NCBI RefSeq assembly: GCF_900094545.1
Contig: NZ_FMAH01000010.1
Location: forward strand, 62,001 to 126,000
Length of the DNA: 64,000 nucleotides
Reading direction: 5' to 3'
From: Martinezella miluonensis
Lineage (GTDB): Bacteria; Pseudomonadota; Alphaproteobacteria; Rhizobiales; Rhizobiaceae
Shown: positions 62,522 through 64,000 of the stretch, in pieces
How the letters are laid out: the number at the start of each line of letters is the position of its first letter
Numbering within the stretch: position 1 is the stretch's first letter
The notes under the pieces: model-generated
Seen by the model: only the letters and a program-made list of their open reading frames with translations
Told to the model about the DNA's origin: nothing
Database searches by the model: none
Position numbers and translations under genes: made by a program

Positions 62522-63133
62522 ATGGAGGAGGAGGCAACAAAGAACGCAAGAACCGGCAGCCGGAACAACGGGCTGGTCGTTGCCATGTGCCTAAGCTTCG
62601 TCATCGGCATGAGCGCCATGTGCGCCGCAGCCGTGCCGCTCTATCGTCTCTTCTGTCAGGTGACGGGCTATAACGGCACGACGCAGCGCGTCGAGCAGGT
62701 GTCCAACCTTATTCTCGACAGGCGGATCCAGGTTTCCTTCGACGCCAATGTCGCACCCGGTTTGCCCTGGGGTTTCAAACCGCTGCAGAGCTCGGTGAGC
62801 CCGAAGATTGGCGAGACGATCGAGGTCAAGTTCCAGATCGAGAACAAGTCCGACAAGACGGAGCGCGGGCAGGCGATCTTCAATGTCTCGCCACTGGAAG
62901 CCGGTGTGTATTTCAACAAGGTCCAGTGCTTCTGCTTCAATGAGACGGATCTCGCGCCAGGGGAAAAGCGCGACATGTCGGTGGTTTTCTACGTCGATCC
63001 GGAGATCGCCAAGGCAGTGGAAACCAAGACGATCAACGCGCTGACACTGTCATACACCTACTACCCACGGGAAGGCGCAAAACCCGTGGCATCGAACGAC
63101 GGCGCAGTGAAGCCGGCGGAAAAGAAGCTTTGA
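62522..63133 (+). CDS. ctaG: Cytochrome c oxidase assembly protein CtaG (Cox11 type)
   Basis: 203-aa protein that delivers copper to the CuB site of subunit I. N-terminal helix (about 17-40, [20 protein letters not shown]), then a periplasmic Ig-like domain with the copper-binding motif [12 protein letters not shown] (CxC) and ending SYTYYP. Start: ATG 62522, with GGAGG at 4 bases; the GTG one codon earlier is too close to the ribosome binding site. Length and order (after the small gene and before ctaE) match rhizobia. Confidence 0.95.
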   Translation: MEEEATKNARTGSRNNGLVVAMCLSFVIGMSAMCAAAVPLYRLFCQVTGYNGTTQRVEQVSNLILDRRIQVSFDANVAPGLPWGFKPLQSSVSPKIGETIEVKFQIENKSDKTERGQAIFNVSPLEAGVYFNKVQCFCFNETDLAPGEKRDMSVVFYVDPEIAKAVETKTINALTLSYTYYPREGAKPVASNDGAVKPAEKKL

Positions 63134-63195
63134 TGGAGAGTGCTTTTCGGTTTGACCGGAAGCAATATGGGAAAAGTTATTCGGGGATTGCTGAC

Positions 63196-64000
63196 ATGGC
63201 CGAAGTGCATCAGAGAAAACACGACTATCACATTATCGATCCTAGCCCATGGCCGATCGTGGCGGCCTTCGGTGCCTTCGTGATTACGTTCGGCGGTGTT
63301 TGCTTCATGCGCTACCTCAACGGTGGCGCGGTGCATCTGTTCGGGATCAATTTCGCTCAGCCTTGGCTGTTCTTCATCGGTTTGGCCGTGGTCCTCTACG
63401 TCATGTACGGCTGGTGGGCAGATACGATCAAGGAAGCGCATGAAGGCGCGCATACGCGTGTCGTATCGCTGCATCTGCGCTACGGCATGATCATGTTCAT
63501 CGCCTCCGAAGTGATGTTCTTCGTTGCTTGGTTCTGGGCCTATTTCGACGTCAGCCTGTTCCCGAACGAAGCGATTCAGGCATCGCGCACGGCATTCCTC
63601 GGCGGCCAGTTCCCGCCGAAGGGCATCGAGGTGCTCGATCCCTGGCACCTGCCGATCTACAACACCGTCATCCTGCTGCTGTCAGGCACCACGGTCACCT
63701 GGGCGCACCATGCGCTGCTGCATGGCGACCGCAAGGGACTGATCCAGGGCCTTACGCTCACCGTGCTGCTCGGCGCGCTGTTCTCCTGCGTGCAGGCTTA
63801 CGAATATGCGCATGCGCCCTTCGCGTTCAAGAACTCGATCTATGGCGCGACCTTCTTCATGGCGACCGGTTTCCATGGCTTCCACGTTCTGATCGGCACC
63901 ATCTTCCTGCTGGTCTGCCTGGTCCGCGCCATCAGGGGCGATTTCACGCCGAAGCAGCATTTCGGCTTCGAAGCGGCTGCCTGGTACTGGCATTTCGTCG
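63196..64000 (+). CDS. ctaE: Cytochrome c oxidase subunit III, 3' end cut off
   Basis: 268 codons are visible; the frame is open at the right edge, so the gene runs on past the window. The N-terminus MAEVHQRKHDYHIIDPSPWP and the helices that follow are typical of the seven-helix CtaE type (GWWADTIKEAHEGAHT, RYGMIMFIASEVMFFVAWFW, GTTVTWAHHALLHGDRK, TGFHGFHVLIGTIFL). Subunit III stabilises the oxidase and steers proton uptake. ATG 63196 follows a GGGG box and a 62-base gap from ctaG. Last of the cta genes seen here. Confidence 0.95.
   Translation, partial: MAEVHQRKHDYHIIDPSPWPIVAAFGAFVITFGGVCFMRYLNGGAVHLFGINFAQPWLFFIGLAVVLYVMYGWWADTIKEAHEGAHTRVVSLHLRYGMIMFIASEVMFFVAWFWAYFDVSLFPNEAIQASRTAFLGGQFPPKGIEVLDPWHLPIYNTVILLLSGTTVTWAHHALLHGDRKGLIQGLTLTVLLGALFSCVQAYEYAHAPFAFKNSIYGATFFMATGFHGFHVLIGTIFLLVCLVRAIRGDFTPKQHFGFEAAAWYWHFV

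Noticed and set aside
1..64000. CRISPR arrays, transposases, integrases, phage or toxin-antitoxin genes
   Set aside because: I found no regularly spaced direct repeats, no inverted terminal repeats with a transposase frame, and no mobile-element or defence signature; the seven-fold repeat at 12.1-14.6 kb is protein-coding.

Overview
The window looks like chromosomal DNA of a Rhizobiaceae bacterium, most likely Rhizobium. The DNA is GC-rich with short intergenic gaps. It carries the alphaproteobacterial gene orders tldD-ialB-ctaCDBFGE, pdxH/dnaJ-fabI-aroC-ribB and xseB-dxs-tlyA, a bioMNY biotin transporter, BA14K, DUF1217 and DUF1344 proteins, and palindromic intergenic elements of the rhizobial mosaic (RIME-like) type. 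I found no rRNA, tRNA, CRISPR array, transposase, phage or plasmid gene, and no recognisable defence system. Most of the window is core genome with a few accessory sensory and catabolic genes.

Layout. 1-12 kb: end of a DUF523 gene, a Cache-type chemoreceptor, a small secreted CxxC protein, purD, the RNA-binding factor Tex, a cyclopropane fatty acid synthase, a lipoprotein, a MipA/OmpV outer-membrane protein, ubiA and a DUF6101 gene with a structured leader. 12-18 kb: a seven-repeat DUF1217 protein and an FtsK/SpoIIIE translocase without an N-terminal membrane domain. 18-28 kb: a MOSC gene and a GntR regulator sharing a perfect 20-bp palindrome, an FAD-linked oxidase with a Sua5 tRNA-modification enzyme, the glycine betaine monooxygenase pair gbcAB, an unusual GH25 muramidase-like protein and a BA14K protein, the last two with candidate CtrA and EcfG sites. 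28-34 kb: a CorA-type transporter, an acyl-CoA dehydrogenase/crotonase pair, and two RNA methyltransferases (RlmD-like and TlyA). 33.4-38 kb: DUF4424 protein, a chemoreceptor ending in a CheR/CheB-binding pentapeptide, and a GAF-GGDEF cyclase, lying between tlyA and dxs. 38-46 kb: dxs, pirin, xseB, histone-deacetylase-like amidohydrolase, a hotdog thioesterase, bioMNY and an AlkX/YcaQ-like glycosylase. 46-54 kb: ribB with a dead RibA domain, aroC, DUF1344, a histidine phosphatase, fabI, a DnaJ-class co-chaperone, a surface lipoprotein, pdxH and a polysaccharide deacetylase. 54-64 kb: a D,D-carboxypeptidase with SPOR domain, a MazG-like protein, tldD, an IalB protein and the aa3 cytochrome oxidase operon ctaC-ctaD-ctaB-ctaF-ctaG-ctaE, cut off by the window end.

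How they fit together. Co-directional runs likely to be operons are gbcA-gbcB, acyl-CoA dehydrogenase-crotonase, tlyA-rlmD-like, HDAC-xseB-pirin-dxs, bioM-bioN-bioY, aroC-ribB, fabI-histidine phosphatase and the cta cluster. The most interesting items are regulatory or biochemical oddities rather than a new system: the shared MOSC/GntR operator, tandem TGTCGC repeats upstream of gbcA, an EcfG-type promoter before the BA14K gene, two TTAA-N7-TTAA sites, a GH25 protein with Asp in place of the catalytic Glu, the DUF1217 repeat protein, and the structured leader of the DUF6101 gene.
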